Source of the DNA: Marivivens aquimaris
GTDB lineage: Bacteria > Pseudomonadota > Alphaproteobacteria > Rhodobacterales > Rhodobacteraceae
DNA length: 64,000 nucleotides
Assembly: GCF_015220045.1 (NCBI RefSeq)
Contig: NZ_JADBGB010000001.1
Location: 186,001 to 250,000, forward strand
Direction of reading: 5' to 3'
Shown one piece after another: positions 32,394 through 41,447 of the stretch. The notes beneath the pieces were generated by a model that had not been told where the DNA came from, searched no databases, and worked only from the letters and a program-made list of their open reading frames with translations. How positions within the stretch are numbered: the stretch's first letter is position 1; each line of letters opens with the position of its first letter. The position numbers were made by a program, and so were the translations under genes.

Positions 32394-33983
32394 TTATTGC
32401 TTGTCTACGAGGCGGTAGTAAACGAAGTCCGACGTCGCACCGTTCACATAACCTTCGACGTTATCGGCCATGGCGACCTGATACGCGGCTTGGAACATGA
32501 TGACGATGGGCGAGCTTTCCTGAACCTTCTGCTGAAGGTCCTGATACATCTCGAGACGGGTGTCGGCATCAGCTTCGGCCAGCGCGGCCATCGTATCTTC
32601 GTTCATCTCGTCCGGCACGGCCCAAGCGTTGCGCCATGTGGTGGTCGCTGCATATGCGTCGTCCGAGTTGTCGGAGTTATATGCAAACGCCTTGGCGTTC
32701 GAGTGCGGGTCCATGAAGTCGGGGCCCCAGTACAGCAGCATGGCTTGGTGAGTACGCTCGCGGTACTTCGTAATGACCTGTGCACCGGTGCCGGGCAGGA
32801 TTTCGAAGTTGATGCCCGCATCGGCAAAGCTTGCCTGAAGCGACTGCGCCATATCGGTGAACGGCGCCGCGTTGATCACGTCGAGCGAAACGGTGATCGG
32901 GGTTTCGATACCGGCCTCGTCGAGAATTTCCTTTGCCTTTTCAGGATCGTAGCTGAACGGCGTTTCGTCGTACGAACCGGGGAAGCCCTTGGGCCAGAAC
33001 GCTTGGTGCACTTCCATCTGACCGTTGATGATAGTGTCGGTCATGCCAGTGTAGTCAACCAGATAGCGCGCGGCTTCCCAGACAGCCGGATCGGTCAGGC
33101 TCTCGGTTTTCTGGTTGAACGACAGGAAGTGGACGGCGGCCTGCGGGAAGGTCTCGACCTTGATCTCTTCGCTGTCGAGCGATGCGATCTGGTCGGGCGT
33201 CAGGTTGCGCGCAAGGTCGATGTCGCCCTGTTCGAGCAGAAGCTGCTGGGTCGCGGCCTCGGCAACGTGACGGATGATGACCGAACCGATTTCCGGCGCG
33301 CCGTTGAAGTAGCTCTCATTGGCGCTCATGCGGACCATCTGGGCGGGCGAATAGCTGTCGAGCTTGAACGGGCCGGAGCCTGCAGCGTTCTCGTTCAGCC
33401 ACGCGTTGCCCATATCGCCGTCAACTTCGTGCTCCATGACGAGCTTGCTGTCGACGATGGATGCGGGGCGCGAGGCGAGGACGTTCAGTACGAAGTTCGA
33501 CGAGAAATCGCCTTCGTATTTGACGGTCACGGTGTTGCCGTCAGCAGTCACCATGTCGTCCACGTTGTCCGCGGTCCAGCCAAGCTGGGCGAGGATGAAG
33601 GCGGGCGTCAGGTTCAGTTTGATGACGCGGCCGAAGGAATAGACGACGTCTTCTGCGGTGACCTCATTGCCCGACGCGAAGGTCGCGCCGTCACGAAGGG
33701 TGAAGGTGATGGTCTTCGCTTCGTCATCGGCAGTCCAGTCGGATGCAAGGCCGGCGGCGAGGGTCGTCGTGTCCTCTGCATCGTACTGCACAAGGCGGTC
33801 ATAGAGATTGGTGACCAGCTCGCCCGAGGTGAACTCATAGGCCTGAGCGGGGTCGATGGCGACGATGTCGTCGATGTTCTGAGCGACGACCAAAACGTCG
33901 TCAGGGGTTTCGGCAAACGCTGCCGGTGCCGCGAGGGGCAGGATCAGCGTTGATGCCAGTAGAATGGAACGGAATTGCTTCAC
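32394..33983 (-). CDS. Dpp/Opp-type periplasmic solute-binding protein
   Basis: A 529-residue SBP_bac_5 protein with a signal peptide (KQFRSILLASTLILPLAAPA, cleavage near AFA). Family features are LVTNLYDRLVQYD, LASDWTADDEAKTITFTLR, AEDVVYSF and GSGPFKLDSYSP. It starts with GTG at 33983, which is fixed by AAGGAG 6 nt upstream and by the position of the signal peptide; the longer open frame upstream is not plausible. It captures a peptide or similar nitrogenous compound for the DppBCDF importer encoded divergently. Confidence 0.92.
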   Translation of the reverse strand: MKQFRSILLASTLILPLAAPAAFAETPDDVLVVAQNIDDIVAIDPAQAYEFTSGELVTNLYDRLVQYDAEDTTTLAAGLASDWTADDEAKTITFTLRDGATFASGNEVTAEDVVYSFGRVIKLNLTPAFILAQLGWTADNVDDMVTADGNTVTVKYEGDFSSNFVLNVLASRPASIVDSKLVMEHEVDGDMGNAWLNENAAGSGPFKLDSYSPAQMVRMSANESYFNGAPEIGSVIIRHVAEAATQQLLLEQGDIDLARNLTPDQIASLDSEEIKVETFPQAAVHFLSFNQKTESLTDPAVWEAARYLVDYTGMTDTIINGQMEVHQAFWPKGFPGSYDETPFSYDPEKAKEILDEAGIETPITVSLDVINAAPFTDMAQSLQASFADAGINFEILPGTGAQVITKYRERTHQAMLLYWGPDFMDPHSNAKAFAYNSDNSDDAYAATTTWRNAWAVPDEMNEDTMAALAEADADTRLEMYQDLQQKVQESSPIVIMFQAAYQVAMADNVEGYVNGATSDFVYYRLVDKQ

Positions 33984-34048
33984 GTCGGTCTCCTTGTTGG
34001 AACGGTTTAACGAATGCGGGCGGTTTGGCGCCTCTTGGTTTTGTAATT

Positions 34049-34633
34049 TCAGGTTAGCTCGATGCCCTTGGGGTGCAGCACGCTGAGCGTGCCGGTCCAC
34101 AGGACGCGGGCAGGGGTGTCGGTGGGGTTCTTCCAGCGGTGCGGAGTGCTGCCGTTGAAATGCAGGCTATCGCCGCTCGTCATCGCGATGACTTCACCGT
34201 CTAGCGTCTGCTCGATCCGGCCTTCGAGGATGAACAGGACCTCTTCGCCCTCATGACTGACGGTTTCGGAGGTGTAATGCGCGGGGATATTGAGGATGTA
34301 GCTCGACATCGCAGCGCCGGGATATTCGGCGGCGATGGTCTCGTAGGTGACGGGCGATCCGGCGACGGAGAACCGATCACGGCGGTCAGCGCGGGTCAAA
34401 CCATCGGACGGTTTCGATGAAGTGATGAAATATTCGAGGCCGGTGTCCAGCGCGCTCGCGATCTGCGCCAAGGTGCCCAGAGAGGGAGTCGCATTATCGC
34501 GCTCGACCTGACTGAGATAGCCCACAGAAACGCCTGCTTTTTCACCAAGCGCCTGCAAAGTAAGGCCAAGCTGCTTGCGCCGCGACCTGATCGCGAAGCC
34601 GAGTTGCGGTTCGTTTTTGCGGAGCTTTGACAT
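34049..34633 (-). CDS. XRE-family regulator with C-terminal cupin domain
   Basis: A 194-residue regulator. The HTH_3 domain (residues ~15-70) includes LGEKAGVSVGYLSQVERDNA and a cupin_2 sensor domain (~115-185) includes SHEGEEVLFILEGRIEQ and GDSLHFNGSTPHRWKN. PuuR-type proteins of this architecture control uptake and breakdown of polyamines, amino acids or peptides. It lies between the dpp genes and the binding-protein/peptidase genes and probably controls both directions through the A/T-rich repeats at 34729-34760. Confidence 0.92.
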   Translation of the reverse strand: MSKLRKNEPQLGFAIRSRRKQLGLTLQALGEKAGVSVGYLSQVERDNATPSLGTLAQIASALDTGLEYFITSSKPSDGLTRADRRDRFSVAGSPVTYETIAAEYPGAAMSSYILNIPAHYTSETVSHEGEEVLFILEGRIEQTLDGEVIAMTSGDSLHFNGSTPHRWKNPTDTPARVLWTGTLSVLHPKGIELT

Positions 34634-34728
34634 CGGACCTCATACTCGAATTGGCCGTTTTCGGGTGAAACGAGTCACCTTGCGGACAGCGGGAACAACC
34701 CAAGGGTTGCAAAAAAAAATTGATCTGG

Positions 34729-34760
34729 CAAAATTTTTTTACTGATACAAAAATTTTTTT
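34729..34760. promoter_or_regulatory. Tandem A/T-rich repeats in the XRE/dpp divergent promoter
   Basis: CAAAATTTTTTT (34729-34740) and CAAAAATTTTTTT (34748-34760) repeat with a 19-20 bp period, two helical turns. A further A9 run lies at 34711-34719. They stand out sharply from the surrounding DNA and could be a regulator site or an upstream promoter element. Confidence 0.4.
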
Positions 34761-34817
34761 GTGCATCATGAGGGCGAGCGCTGATTTGTCAGCACCCCGA
34801 AAAACGAAGGATGATCC

Positions 34818-35861
34818 GTGCCAGCAGACGCCCCAGTTTCCAAAAGGCTTCAACGAAGCGCAGGTTCCATCGGCGGATTCGTCGTTGTGACTTTGCTGAC
34901 GTTTATCGGCCTCTTGGCGATCACGTTCTTCATCGGACGTGTGGTGCCGATCGACCCCGTGCTCTCCGTCGTGGGCGACCGCGCCACGCAGGAACAGTAC
35001 GACGCGGCCAAGATCGCGTTGGGCCTCGACCGACCACTGATCATGCAGTTCTTCAGCTACGTGAGCGATGTTTTCCAAGGCGATCTGGGACGCTCGATTT
35101 CGACCAACCGCGAAGTGGCCTCCGATCTGGCGCGGGTGTTCCCCGCTACATTGGAGATGGCAACGCTCGGCATCATCATTGGCGTCGGCCTTGGTGTTCC
35201 GCTGGGCGTATACGCGGCTGCGCGTCAGGGCTCGTGGGTCGACCAGATCATCCGCGTCTTCGCGCTGCTGGGCTATTCGGTGCCTGCGTTCTGGCTCGGT
35301 CTTGTGGGGCTCGCGGTGTTTTATGCCGGTCTCGGCTGGGTCTCCGGACCGGGGCGGGTGGACATTTTCTATGAGGGCCTCGTTCCCGCTCGTACGGGTT
35401 TGATGCTGGTGGATGCCGCACTTGCCGGCGATTGGGACGTGTTCTGGAACGCCCTCGACCATCTTGTCCTGCCCGCCGCGATCCTCGGGTTCTTTTCGCT
35501 GGCTTATATCGCGCGGATGACCCGCAGCTTTATGCTCGACCAACTGGGGCAGGAGTATGTGACTACCGCCCGCGTCAAAGGCGTGCCGGAATGGAGAGTG
35601 ATCTGGGGGCATGCGTTCCGCCCGATCCGCGTGCCGCTGATTACCGTGATCGGCCTGTCTTACGCGGCGCTGCTCGAAGGCTCGGTGATGATCGAGACCG
35701 TGTTCAGCTGGCCTGGCATCGGTAACTACCTGACGGTTGCGCTGCTGAACGCCGACATGAATGCGGTGCTCGGCGCGACGCTGGTGATTGGCGCTGTGTT
35801 CATTCTCATCAATAAGCTGTCGGACGTGCTCTACCGCGTTCTCGACCCGCGTAGCCGGTAA
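34818..35861 (+). CDS. DppB-type ABC transporter permease
   Basis: A 347-residue inner-membrane permease of the BPD_transp_1 family. Hydrophobic segments begin at residues ~20-40; the DppB signature region includes ALGLDRPLIMQFFSYV and the EAA-like loop YVTTARVKGVPEWRVIWGHA. GTG 34818 is the start, with GAAGG 8 nt upstream. It forms one half of the channel for the peptide importer and is the first of five genes (dppBCDF-like plus a GAF protein). Confidence 0.92.
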   Translation: MPADAPVSKRLQRSAGSIGGFVVVTLLTFIGLLAITFFIGRVVPIDPVLSVVGDRATQEQYDAAKIALGLDRPLIMQFFSYVSDVFQGDLGRSISTNREVASDLARVFPATLEMATLGIIIGVGLGVPLGVYAAARQGSWVDQIIRVFALLGYSVPAFWLGLVGLAVFYAGLGWVSGPGRVDIFYEGLVPARTGLMLVDAALAGDWDVFWNALDHLVLPAAILGFFSLAYIARMTRSFMLDQLGQEYVTTARVKGVPEWRVIWGHAFRPIRVPLITVIGLSYAALLEGSVMIETVFSWPGIGNYLTVALLNADMNAVLGATLVIGAVFILINKLSDVLYRVLDPRSR

Positions 35862-35873
35862 GGGAAGGCGATT

Positions 35874-36776
35874 ATGACGACCAGACAATGGCTCCTCGCC
35901 GACTCGCCAAGTTCCAAACTGCAAGCCAACCTTGGCCGCGGTTACCGGATGATGCACGCCCTGCTGCGTAACCCGCTGGCCGTCGTCGGGATGGTGATCC
36001 TGCTGGTGCTGATCTTTGCGGCGGCCTTCGCACCGTGGATCGCGCCCTATAGCCCCATCGGCCAGAACCTTGGCGAACGTTTGCTTCCGCCCTCGTTGGA
36101 GCACTGGATGGGCACGGACGAACTGGGCCGCGATATCTTTTCCCGCGTGGTTTACGGCGCGCGGATCACGCTGATGATCGTGGCACTGGTCGCTGTGATC
36201 TCCGCCCCGATGGGGCTGCTGATCGGAGCCATTGCGGGCTATTTCGGCGGCTGGACCGACCGCATCCTGATGGGCGTAACGGACGTGTTCCTGTCGATGC
36301 CCAAGCTGATCCTCGCGCTGGCCTTCGTCGCCGCGCTTGGGCCGGGGATCGAAAACGCCATCATCGCCATCGCGATCACCGCTTGGCCCGCTTACGCCCG
36401 TATCGCGCGGGCGGAGACGATGACGTTCCGCAATTCCGAATTCATTTCGGCCATGCGTCTCCTTGGCGCGTCGCACGCGCGGATCATCACTGGCCATGTG
36501 CTGCCACTCTGTACCTCGTCGATGATCGTGCGGGTCACGCTCGACATGGCGGGGATCATTCTGACCGCTGCGGGCCTCGGTTTCCTTGGCCTCGGTGCGC
36601 AGCCGCCGCTGCCTGAATGGGGCGCGATGATTTCGCGGGGGCGGACGTTCATTCTCGACCAATGGTGGGTCGCGACGATGCCGGGCTTTGCGATTATCCT
36701 TGTCTCGTTGGGCTTCTGCTTCCTCGGTGACGGTCTGCGCGATGTGCTGGACCCCAAACAGGGAGGCAAATCATGA
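35874..36776 (+). CDS. DppC-type ABC transporter permease
   Basis: A 300-residue inner-membrane permease. The OppC N-terminal transmembrane segment (RNPLAVVGMVILLVLIFAAA) and the LGTD-like element HWMGTDELGRDIFSRVVYGA are present, with the EAA loop SEFISAMRLLGASHARIITG. It pairs with the DppB-type subunit 12 nt upstream and overlaps the first ATPase gene by 4 nt. Confidence 0.93.
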   Translation: MTTRQWLLADSPSSKLQANLGRGYRMMHALLRNPLAVVGMVILLVLIFAAAFAPWIAPYSPIGQNLGERLLPPSLEHWMGTDELGRDIFSRVVYGARITLMIVALVAVISAPMGLLIGAIAGYFGGWTDRILMGVTDVFLSMPKLILALAFVAALGPGIENAIIAIAITAWPAYARIARAETMTFRNSEFISAMRLLGASHARIITGHVLPLCTSSMIVRVTLDMAGIILTAAGLGFLGLGAQPPLPEWGAMISRGRTFILDQWWVATMPGFAIILVSLGFCFLGDGLRDVLDPKQGGKS

Positions 36777-37603
36777 CCCTTCTGAGCGTTGAAAACCTAC
36801 GCGTGAGTTTCCCCACGCCCTCCGGCCCTGTCGAGGTCGTCAAAGGGCTGTCGTTCGACCTTGGTCGCGAGCGGCTGGGCATCGTGGGCGAAAGCGGGTC
36901 GGGCAAATCCATGACGGGCCGCGCGATCCTGCGTCTGATCCGCTCGCCCGGCCACCAGATCGCCGACAGGATGGAGTTCGACGGCATTGACCTGCAAAAC
37001 CGCAGCGAACGGCAGATGCGGCAGCTTCGCGGTGCGCGGATTTCGATGGTGATGCAGGATCCGAAGTTCTCGCTGAACCCCGTGATGACCATCGGTGCCC
37101 AGATCGCCGAGGCGCTGCGTGTCCACGAAAAACTCCCTCGCCGCGCTGTGCGTGCCCGCGTGCTGGAGATGCTGGAGGCCGTGCGGATCAACGATCCCGA
37201 ACGCGTCATCAAACTCTATCCGCATGAGGTTTCGGGTGGCATGGGGCAGCGGGTGATGATCGCTATGATGCTCATTCCGCAGCCCGATCTGCTGATTGCT
37301 GACGAGCCGACCTCGGCGCTTGATGTGTCCGTGCAGGCGCAGGTGCTTGACCTGATTGACGAGTTGGTGCGGGAAAAAGGCATGGGGCTGATCCTGATCT
37401 CTCACGACCTCAACCTTGTTGCGCGGTATTGCGACCGGATCATGGTGATGAACGCGGGCCGCGTGGTCGAAACCTGCGCTGCCGCCGATCTGCACAAGGC
37501 GCAGCATCCGTATACGCAAGGGCTTCTCGCAGCCGTGCCGCGCATGGAAGAAACCCGCGACGAACTGCCGGTTCTAGATCGTAGCCAATGGAGCGGCACA
37601 TGA
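36773..37603 (+). CDS. DppD-type ABC transporter ATP-binding protein
   Basis: A 276-residue ATPase. Walker A is GESGSGKS (~38-45), the signature VSGGMGQRV and Walker B LLIADEPTSALD. One of two ATPases of the peptide importer. The gene overlaps dppC by 4 nt and the next ATPase gene by 16 nt. It is shorter than many DppD proteins (~320), lacking most of the C-terminal oligopeptide-transporter extension. Confidence 0.93.
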   Translation: MTLLSVENLRVSFPTPSGPVEVVKGLSFDLGRERLGIVGESGSGKSMTGRAILRLIRSPGHQIADRMEFDGIDLQNRSERQMRQLRGARISMVMQDPKFSLNPVMTIGAQIAEALRVHEKLPRRAVRARVLEMLEAVRINDPERVIKLYPHEVSGGMGQRVMIAMMLIPQPDLLIADEPTSALDVSVQAQVLDLIDELVREKGMGLILISHDLNLVARYCDRIMVMNAGRVVETCAAADLHKAQHPYTQGLLAAVPRMEETRDELPVLDRSQWSGT

Positions 37604-38355
37604 CGGCCATCTCACTCCGCAACGTCGATATTTCCTATGGCGACACGAAAATCGTGCACGGCGCGACCTTTGACGTGGCCGAGGGCGAGAGTTTTGCGCT
37701 GGTGGGCGAAAGCGGCTCTGGCAAATCGACGATCCTCAAGGCGATCGCGGGCCTCGCGCCCGAGTGGACCGGAGAGATCGACGTGCTCGGCCAGTCGCGC
37801 GGGCACGGCGTGGACTACCGTTTTGCCAGCCGCTGCCAGATGGTGTTCCAAGATCCCTATGGCTCGCTGCATCCGCGCAAAACCGTGGACAGTGTCCTGA
37901 CCGAGCCGCTGAAAATCCACGGCATCGGCAACCGCGATACCCGCGTGAGAGATATCTTGAACGCCGTCGGCCTCGACCAGCGGTTCCGGTTCCGCTTTCC
38001 GCACCAGCTATCTGGCGGCCAGCGTCAGCGCGTCGCGATTGCTCGCGCGCTGATCCTTGAGCCGCGCGTGATGCTGTTGGACGAGCCGACCTCGGCGCTC
38101 GACGTATCTGTGCAGGCAGAAATCCTGAACCTGCTGAAACGACTGAGGGCAGAGCAGGGGCTGACCTACCTCATGGTCACGCACAACCTGCCCGTCGTCG
38201 GTTTCATGTGTGAACGCATGGCGATCATGAACAAGGGGCGGATTGTGGAAATCGCGCCCTCGACCGCGCTCCACGATGGCAGCTTCGCCGATCGCTACAG
38301 CCAATCACTTTACGCCGCGTCTGGCGGCAGTCCCGATTTGAAGGAAACAGTATGA
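37588..38355 (+). CDS. DppF-type ABC transporter ATP-binding protein
   Basis: A 255-residue ATPase with Walker A GESGSGKST, Q-loop MVFQDPYGSLHPRKTV, signature LSGGQRQRVAIARAL and Walker B MLLDEPTSALD. It is the second ATPase of the importer. It overlaps the preceding gene by 16 nt and the following GAF gene by 4 nt. Confidence 0.93.
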   Translation: MERHMTAISLRNVDISYGDTKIVHGATFDVAEGESFALVGESGSGKSTILKAIAGLAPEWTGEIDVLGQSRGHGVDYRFASRCQMVFQDPYGSLHPRKTVDSVLTEPLKIHGIGNRDTRVRDILNAVGLDQRFRFRFPHQLSGGQRQRVAIARALILEPRVMLLDEPTSALDVSVQAEILNLLKRLRAEQGLTYLMVTHNLPVVGFMCERMAIMNKGRIVEIAPSTALHDGSFADRYSQSLYAASGGSPDLKETV

Positions 38356-38834
38356 CGCCGACCGAGACATTCACGCAGGCGCTGTCGAACGCGCAGACCG
38401 AAGACGCCGTGTACGAGGCGCTCTGCACGCTGGGCAAGGAACTGGTCGGGGCCAAGCTGTTCACTGTGATGACTGCCGATATGGATGCCATGCTCGCGCG
38501 CCGTGTCTTTACCGATGATCCGGCGAACTATCCGACTTCGGGTACAAAGCCGGTCGAGCTGAACAGCTGGTTCGATGTGGTGCATGGCCGCCGTGAAAGC
38601 TTTGTCGCCAATACGCTGGACGACATCTCCAAGGTTTTTGGCGATTGGGAACTGATCGGTCAGCTTGGCTGCGGGTCGGTCGTCAATCTGCCGGTCGTCA
38701 TCGGCGGCAAGATGGTCGCGACCGTGAATATGCTCCACGAGGCCGGCTACTACACTCCGGAACGTGTCGCAGCGATTGAGGAGCATCTGACCCTCCCTGC
38801 GACCGCGGCGGTTTCGATCGCTTCCAACTTTTGA
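38352..38834 (+). CDS. GAF-domain protein
   Basis: A 160-residue cytosolic protein that is essentially one GAF domain (residues ~15-155; FTVMTADMDAMLARRVF, QLGCGSVVNLPVVIGGKMVATVN, HEAGYYTPE). GAF domains bind small molecules. It overlaps the DppF-type gene by 4 nt and ends the operon before a strong terminator, so it may sense or handle the imported substrate. No catalytic residues can be named. Confidence 0.8.
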   Translation: MTPTETFTQALSNAQTEDAVYEALCTLGKELVGAKLFTVMTADMDAMLARRVFTDDPANYPTSGTKPVELNSWFDVVHGRRESFVANTLDDISKVFGDWELIGQLGCGSVVNLPVVIGGKMVATVNMLHEAGYYTPERVAAIEEHLTLPATAAVSIASNF

Positions 38835-38863
38835 CATCCCACTCTTCCCGGGATCTCTCCCTG

Positions 38864-38888
38864 GCCCCGCTTCGGCGGGGCTTTTTTT
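38864..38888 (+). terminator. Rho-independent terminator after the dpp-GAF operon
   Basis: Stem GCCCCGC/GCGGGGC around a TTCG loop (38864-38881), then T7. Confidence 0.92.
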
Positions 38889-38893
38889 ATGCA

Positions 38894-38921
38894 AAAAGCC
38901 GCGGCACAAAAGGCCGCGGCT
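38894..38921 (-). terminator. Possible minus-strand terminator facing the arsJ operon
   Basis: A 9-bp stem AGCCGCGGC/GCCGCGGCT (38897-38905 with 38913-38921), followed on the minus strand by TTTTTGC. It is about 190 bp beyond the arsJ stop codon; nothing gene-like is seen between. Confidence 0.6.
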
Positions 38922-39112
38922 ATCCGTCTCGGGAATGCAATACGAGAGCGTCAAGGCCGAGGGAGGAGGTTAGCGTTCCGAGAAACGGCGCATCCTGCAC
39001 GGGCGCAAAACTGTGCAGCAGCGAAGCTCGTTTTTCTCGTTCGGCTATCGGCCTTATGCGTTTGGTATACTGACGCGCACGTCAGCGAGCTAGGCCCGTG
39101 ACTTCAACGCTG

Positions 39113-40360
39113 TCATGCCGCCAGCGCGGGATTTGCTGCCAGACGGCGAGCGGACAGCCAGCTTAGCAACGCAAGGGCTCCTGCCGTGGCGAGGCAGAGC
39201 GGCAAACCGCCTGCTTGATAGCTCAGACCTGACAGCAAAGTGCCGAGCAAACGGCCCGCCGCGTTGGCCATGTAGTAGAATCCGACGTCCAGCGTGACCC
39301 GTTCCGCATCCGCGAAAGCGAGGATCAGGTAGGAGTGGACGGAGGAGTTGATCGCGAAGATGAAGCCGAACAGCAGCAGGCCGATGACCAGCGTCGGCGT
39401 CAGAATTTCAGGCGGCAGAACCATCGCGGCGAGGGCCAGAACGAACGGCAGCGGGGTCAGGTAGCCGACCCAGTGCATCGCTTTCTGGGTGATCTCGCTT
39501 TGCGGGCGGCCCTTGGCTTTTAGGATTTGCGGGGCGAGGCCTTGCACGAACCCGTAGCCGATGATCCACGCTGCCATAAACCCGCCGACGAGGAAGAACG
39601 CCATGCGGTTTCCGTCCGGCGTGCCGTCCGACAGGATGGTTTTGAAATAGATCGGAACGCCGACCACGAACCACACGTCTCGCGCGCCGAACAGGAAGAC
39701 ACGGGCGAGGGACAGCTGGTTCACGCGGCTGTCCTTGGACATGACGGCAGAGAACTTTGTGCCCTTTTTGCCCTGCGGCAGACCTGGCGGCAGAAAGGCG
39801 ATGATCGCGATTAGGATGACGCCGAGCACGACCGCCATCGTGATGACTGATGCCGTGAACCCCCAGATGCCGAGGATCGCAGCGCCGAGGAAGAAGCCGA
39901 GCCCCTTGATCGCGTTCTTCGATCCGGTGAGCCACGCGACCCACTTGAACAGGCCATCGTCGCCGGATGGGGCCAGCAGTTTGACGGCGGACTTGGAGGA
40001 CATCTTGGACAGATCCTTGGCCACCCCGCTCGCGCCTTGGACGACCATCACATAGACGACCGAAAGCGCGATGCTCCACGACGGATCAAGGCCCGCCAGC
40101 GCGATCAGCGCCGCGATCTGGATCGATAGACCCGCATAGAGCGTCGACGCGAGACCGAACCGCGCGGCAATCCAGCCAGCGGCAAGGTTGGTCACGATGC
40201 CCGCGATTTCATAGAGCAGGAACAGGTATGCGAGCTGGATCGGCGTGAAGCCAAGTTCATTGAACCGCAGCAGAACCAGCATCCGCAGCGCGCCGTCGGA
40301 CAGCATGAACGCCCAATAGGCAGCCGTGACGGCGGCGTAGGCCCGCAGACCGTTCTGCAT
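39113..40360 (-). CDS. arsJ: ArsJ-type organoarsenical efflux MFS transporter
   Basis: A 415-residue membrane protein with about 11-12 transmembrane segments of the major facilitator type. Stretches resembling ArsJ are YWAFMLSDGALRMLVLLRF, GVAKDLSKMSSKSAVKLL and FGARDVWFVVGVPIYF. ArsJ exports 1-arseno-3-phosphoglycerate, which is made when GAPDH uses arsenate in place of phosphate. A GAPDH gene directly upstream shares one base with it (TGATG), the known arsenate-resistance pairing. ATG 40360 is the start; the longer open frame lies inside the GAPDH gene. No arsR or arsC gene is nearby. Confidence 0.9.
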   Translation of the reverse strand: MQNGLRAYAAVTAAYWAFMLSDGALRMLVLLRFNELGFTPIQLAYLFLLYEIAGIVTNLAAGWIAARFGLASTLYAGLSIQIAALIALAGLDPSWSIALSVVYVMVVQGASGVAKDLSKMSSKSAVKLLAPSGDDGLFKWVAWLTGSKNAIKGLGFFLGAAILGIWGFTASVITMAVVLGVILIAIIAFLPPGLPQGKKGTKFSAVMSKDSRVNQLSLARVFLFGARDVWFVVGVPIYFKTILSDGTPDGNRMAFFLVGGFMAAWIIGYGFVQGLAPQILKAKGRPQSEITQKAMHWVGYLTPLPFVLALAAMVLPPEILTPTLVIGLLLFGFIFAINSSVHSYLILAFADAERVTLDVGFYYMANAAGRLLGTLLSGLSYQAGGLPLCLATAGALALLSWLSARRLAANPALAA

Positions 40361-41370
40361 CAGATGCTTCCGCCGACCATGCGGGCGATATCGGCGAGGC
40401 GGCACGCATAGCCCCACTCGTTATCGTACCACGCGTAGACCTTCAGCTGGGTGCCGTTGATGACCATGGTCGACGGCGCGTCGATGATGGACGAGCGCTT
40501 GTCGTTGACGTAGTCGCAGGACACCAGCGGGCGGGTTTCATAGCCGAGGATGCCGTTCAGTTCGCCTTCGGAGGCGGCCTTGAACATGGCGTTGACCTCT
40601 TCGGCAGTGGTTTCACGCTCCAGCTCGAACACGCAGTCGGTGATCGAAGCGTTCAGCAGCGGGACGCGTACGGCGTGACCATTCAGGCGGCCTTTGAGTT
40701 CGGGATAGATCAGCGTGATGGCGGTGGCGGAGCCCGTCGTGGTCGGGATCAGGTTCATCAGGGCCGACCGCGCGCGGCGCATGTCCTTGGCGGGTCGGTC
40801 GACGATGGTCTGCGTGTTGGTCACGTCGTGGATCGTGGTGATCGAGCCGTGCTTGATGCCGAAGTTTTCGTGCACGACCTTTACGACAGGGGCGAGGCAG
40901 TTGGTAGTGCAGCTCGCAGCGGTCACGAGGTTATGCGCCGCCGCGTCGTAGTCGCCGTGGTTGATGCCATATACGATGTTCAGCGCGCCGCCGTCCTTGA
41001 CCGGAGCGGAGACGACCACCTTTTTGATGCCAGCCGCAAAATAGGGGGCGATCTTGGCTTCGGTTTTGAAGACGCCGGTGCAGTCGATCACCATGTCGAT
41101 GCCCATTTCGGCGAGTGGCAGGTCCTCGATTTTCTTCTCGGCGGTGACGCGGACTTTTTGACCGTTCATCGTCAGGCTGTCGTCATCGAACGACACATCG
41201 GCATTCCAGCGACCGTGGACGCTGTCAAACTCCATCAGCAGCGCGTGCTGTTCAGGCGTGCCGACGGGGTCGTTGATCAGGACAAGCTCGCCGCCGCAGC
41301 CGTTGTCGATCAGATCGCGAAGCGCGAGTTTGCCGATGCGTCCAAGACCGTTGAGGGCGATGCGAGTCAT
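40360..41370 (-). CDS. ArsJ-associated glyceraldehyde-3-phosphate dehydrogenase
   Basis: A 336-residue GAPDH. NAD-binding [14 protein letters not shown] is at the N-terminus, the catalytic Cys is in [12 protein letters not shown] (~152), and [12 protein letters not shown] and [12 protein letters not shown] follow. The variant sequence and the coupled arsJ gene indicate the arsenate-detoxifying paralogue, which makes 1-arseno-3-phosphoglycerate, rather than the glycolytic enzyme. Shine-Dalgarno AAAGGAG is present. It lies 77 bp after the metal-ATPase gene on the same strand; a GGGTAC...GTACCC dyad (41387-41417) in the gap may give it its own control. Confidence 0.92.
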   Translation of the reverse strand: MTRIALNGLGRIGKLALRDLIDNGCGGELVLINDPVGTPEQHALLMEFDSVHGRWNADVSFDDDSLTMNGQKVRVTAEKKIEDLPLAEMGIDMVIDCTGVFKTEAKIAPYFAAGIKKVVVSAPVKDGGALNIVYGINHGDYDAAAHNLVTAASCTTNCLAPVVKVVHENFGIKHGSITTIHDVTNTQTIVDRPAKDMRRARSALMNLIPTTTGSATAITLIYPELKGRLNGHAVRVPLLNASITDCVFELERETTAEEVNAMFKAASEGELNGILGYETRPLVSCDYVNDKRSSIIDAPSTMVINGTQLKVYAWYDNEWGYACRLADIARMVGGSI

Positions 41371-41386
41371 ATCCGTCTCCTTTGAT

Positions 41387-41417
41387 GGGTACGCGCGGGA
41401 TTACCGCACCTGTACCC
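41387..41417. promoter_or_regulatory. Dyad in front of the ArsJ-associated GAPDH gene
   Basis: GGGTAC (41387-41392) and GTACCC (41412-41417) flank a smaller GCGGG-ATTA-CCGC repeat. It lies 17-47 bp upstream of the GAPDH start codon (minus strand), where an operator would lie; the regulator is unknown. Confidence 0.35.
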
Positions 41418-41447
41418 TCGTTCAAATGAAACTTTTGTAACAGTTCA

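Noticed and set aside
34542..36662. A 706-codon minus-strand open frame opposite the dpp permease genes
   Set aside because: Highly charged, repeat-free antisense of membrane protein genes, and it also overlaps the XRE regulator and its promoter. The dpp reading has clear family motifs.
38889..39101. A 70-codon open frame starting between the two terminators after the GAF gene
   Set aside because: Its first codons are the stem of a minus-strand terminator hairpin and there is no ribosome-binding site.
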